From positions 1 through 7,299 of the forward strand of contig PKUI01000061.1 in NCBI GenBank assembly GCA_002869605.1: a stretch of DNA of 7,299 bases. Direction: 5' to 3'. The notes under the pieces are model-generated. The model was not told the origin of the DNA. It worked only from the letters and a program-made list of their open reading frames with translations, and did no database searches. This document shows positions 5,664-7,299 of this stretch, one piece after another (position 1 is the first letter of the stretch; each line of letters starts with the position of its first letter). Source of the stretch: Desulfuromonas sp. Its GTDB lineage: Bacteria; Desulfobacterota; Desulfuromonadia; Desulfuromonadales; SZUA-401. A program made the position numbers and the translations under genes.

Positions 5664-7299
5664 TCAAGAAACCTTGACCAGCTTCTCCCTCGGCCCGTCG
5701 GCAACAATCTTCCCGGCATCGAGGGCGATGATTCGCTGAACCGTAGCTAGCATAACCGGACTGTGGGTGGTAACAACCAGTATCCCTTTCTCGTCCATCA
5801 GTTGAGGCAGGCGTTGTGCCAACAGACGTTCGCTATCGGGGTCGAGCCCCAGTGTTGGTTCGTCCAGGAGTAAAATCCGGCTCGACTGCGCCAACGCCCG
5901 GGCCAGTGCAACCTTCTGCCGCTGCCCCCCGGAGAGGTTGCTGCCCCGCTCGGCGAGTTCCATCCCCAGCGACATCCGCCCGCTGTTCAATTCGATATCC
6001 AGACCAGAAGCCCAGATGGCCCTGGCAAGTTGTTCCTGCTCCACACAACCGGAAATCCTCAGGTTTTCCTCCAAGGTTCCGGTGAACACGACAGGATCTT
6101 GCCCCTTGTAGGACAGCCATCTTACGCGATCGAGCCGCGAGATATCATCGAGCTCAAGACCGTCTATCTGAATCTTTCCGGCATCGGGGCGTGACAGCCC
6201 GGCAAGACAACGCAACAGAGTTGACTTCCCCGCGCCGGGCCGGCCCAACAACGCAATCCTTTCGCCGGGCGACACCGTGAACGAAACCTTCTCGAGTGCA
6301 GCTGGGCGCCCTTCAAAATATTTACCTAGCCCCAGGATGGAAATATGGCCCTCAATATCCGGCCTCGGCGTATTATCGTGCACCACGACATGCTCGAGGC
6401 TTTCCTCCATCCTCCCGGCGGCTCTTGTAAAGTCCTGCCATTTGCTCATCACGGAAAACAGCGACGCAACCTGGGCCATCGCCCGCCCCGCCAGAATATT
6501 ACAGGCGATCAGCTTTCCGATGGTCATCACCTGTCCATAGATCAGGTAAACCCCCGCGGTGAGGATAATGACCGTGGTCAGGGTCTGCATAATCGTCGCC
6601 AGCATCGTTGTCTGATGGGTCGCGAGTCGTTTTCGGGTATCGCTCTCAGTTGCGGATTGAGACAGCCCTCTCCAACTGCGCAGAAAGGCCTTGGCTCCAG
6701 GCACTGTACGCACCACATCGAGGCTATTAAGCGCTTCGCCCATGAAAGCCAGCTTCTGGGTGTTTAGCTGTTCGGCCTCCTTGGAGAGCCGGGTCTGCCG
6801 CAGTTGCAGTGCCATACCGATAACCGCGTAAAGCACGGCCAAGAGCAGAACCACCACCATCATCTGCCAGGCGACGACGCCGATCACCGCAAGGTATAGA
6901 AGAAAAAAGGGAATATCGGCGACCTGCAGGAGGTAGCTCGACGAGACAAAATCGCGCGATTGGGCCAGGTCTCGATAATTGGAAATAAACCGCGGGAACC
7001 CCCCTGGCGGCATGTCGGCCTGGGCCACCATCCGTCGCCAAAGGCTCTCATCACTCAAGCGGGTTTGTTCGATGCTGATGCGCTCCGTGGTCCAGCTTCG
7101 CACCAGACGCATACCGGCATCAGTCGCCAGGTAGAGGCCCATGCCGAAGACCAGTGCCCAGAGTGTTTCAAACAGGCCGTTAAGGGCGATCTTATCGTAG
7201 ACCAGCATGGCGAAGATCGGCAGCAACAGCTGTCCGGCGTTGGCAAACAGGCTCGCCACGCCGACCTCTGCCCAGGCCGCTCTCAGCCTGGGCCAAAGC
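5664..7299 (-). CDS. Type I secretion ABC transporter, fused permease/ATPase (N-terminus outside window)
   Basis: This is an inner-membrane ABC exporter half-transporter of the type I secretion (LapB/LssB-like) class, which pushes proteins or peptides out with a HlyD-type adaptor and a TolC-type outer membrane channel. The frame is open to the right edge, so the GTG at 7259-7257 is internal and the gene is 5'-truncated; family members usually carry about 150 more residues, often a C39-peptidase-like domain. Numbering from that GTG codon, about six hydrophobic segments appear (near 4-21, 31-48, 108-126, 131-150, 219-241, 247-268). The ATPase domain follows, with Walker A GRPGAGKST (339-347), Q-loop Gln387, signature LSGGQ (442-446), Walker B ILLLDE (462-467) and the H-loop His499. 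All catalytic motifs are intact. The segment CNILAGRAMAQVASL is typical of the LapB/LssB group. The C-terminus ends soon after VADGPREKLVKVS, somewhat short for the family. No adaptor gene follows; a terminator and the pfa operon do. The cargo is unknown, and no link to lipid synthesis is shown. Confidence 0.92.
   Translation of the reverse strand, partial: LWPRLRAAWAEVGVASLFANAGQLLLPIFAMLVYDKIALNGLFETLWALVFGMGLYLATDAGMRLVRSWTTERISIEQTRLSDESLWRRMVAQADMPPGGFPRFISNYRDLAQSRDFVSSSYLLQVADIPFFLLYLAVIGVVAWQMMVVVLLLAVLYAVIGMALQLRQTRLSKEAEQLNTQKLAFMGEALNSLDVVRTVPGAKAFLRSWRGLSQSATESDTRKRLATHQTTMLATIMQTLTTVIILTAGVYLIYGQVMTIGKLIACNILAGRAMAQVASLFSVMSKWQDFTRAAGRMEESLEHVVVHDNTPRPDIEGHISILGLGKYFEGRPAALEKVSFTVSPGERIALLGRPGAGKSTLLRCLAGLSRPDAGKIQIDGLELDDISRLDRVRWLSYKGQDPVVFTGTLEENLRISGCVEQEQLARAIWASGLDIELNSGRMSLGMELAERGSNLSGGQRQKVALARALAQSSRILLLDEPTLGLDPDSERLLAQRLPQLMDEKGILVVTTHSPVMLATVQRIIALDAGKIVADGPREKLVKVS

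Noticed and set aside
7257..7259. GTG as the start of the ABC transporter gene
   Set aside because: The frame stays open to the window edge, and the residues before it (LWPRLRAAWAEVG) match the family's sequence ahead of the first membrane segment, so the true start is outside.

Overview
The window looks like a GC-rich bacterial chromosome segment in which every supported gene lies on the minus strand. It carries the start of a polyunsaturated fatty acid (Pfa-type) synthase operon and, upstream of it, the 3' part of a type I secretion ABC transporter gene. GC-rich coding sequence, a near-consensus sigma-54 promoter and the order pfaD then pfaA suggest a deltaproteobacterial-grade organism (Desulfuromonadota or Myxococcota-like). 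That placement is inference; nothing here fixes the taxon.

Layout in the direction of transcription (right to left): (1) 7299-5664, an ABC transporter subunit with fused membrane and ATPase domains, cut by the window edge at its N-terminus. (2) 5663-5150, a 514-bp non-coding stretch. It holds a short possible frameshifted peptide, a rho-independent terminator with a perfect 16-bp stem (5516-5476), and a sigma-54 type promoter (5243-5226) placed to drive pfaD. (3) 5149-3518, pfaD, the stand-alone FMN enoyl reductase. (4) 3521-567, the ketosynthase and malonyl-acyltransferase part of pfaA, overlapping pfaD by 4 bases (TTGA). (5) 566-1, the inter-domain linker and first acyl carrier protein (ACP) of PfaA, in the same reading frame as (4) but separated from it by a single in-frame UAG codon at 569-567. 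The gene continues beyond the left edge.

Functionally, PfaA loads malonyl units (AT), condenses them (KS) and carries the chain on its ACPs, while PfaD reduces enoyl intermediates in trans. The remaining domains (further ACPs, KR, DH, second KS, chain-length factor) are expected to the left of the window. The fatty acid made cannot be told from this sequence.

The most interesting signal is the lone amber codon inside pfaA. The reading frame is fully open on both sides, the protein on both sides is recognisable PfaA, the codon sits in a Gln-rich linker where CAG (Gln) is the likely ancestor, there is no good restart site, and its context (CAA UAG CAG UCA, then a tight hairpin) fits a known leaky-stop pattern. 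It may be a recent nonsense mutation, a sequencing error, a natural split, or programmed readthrough giving KS-AT and full-length products.
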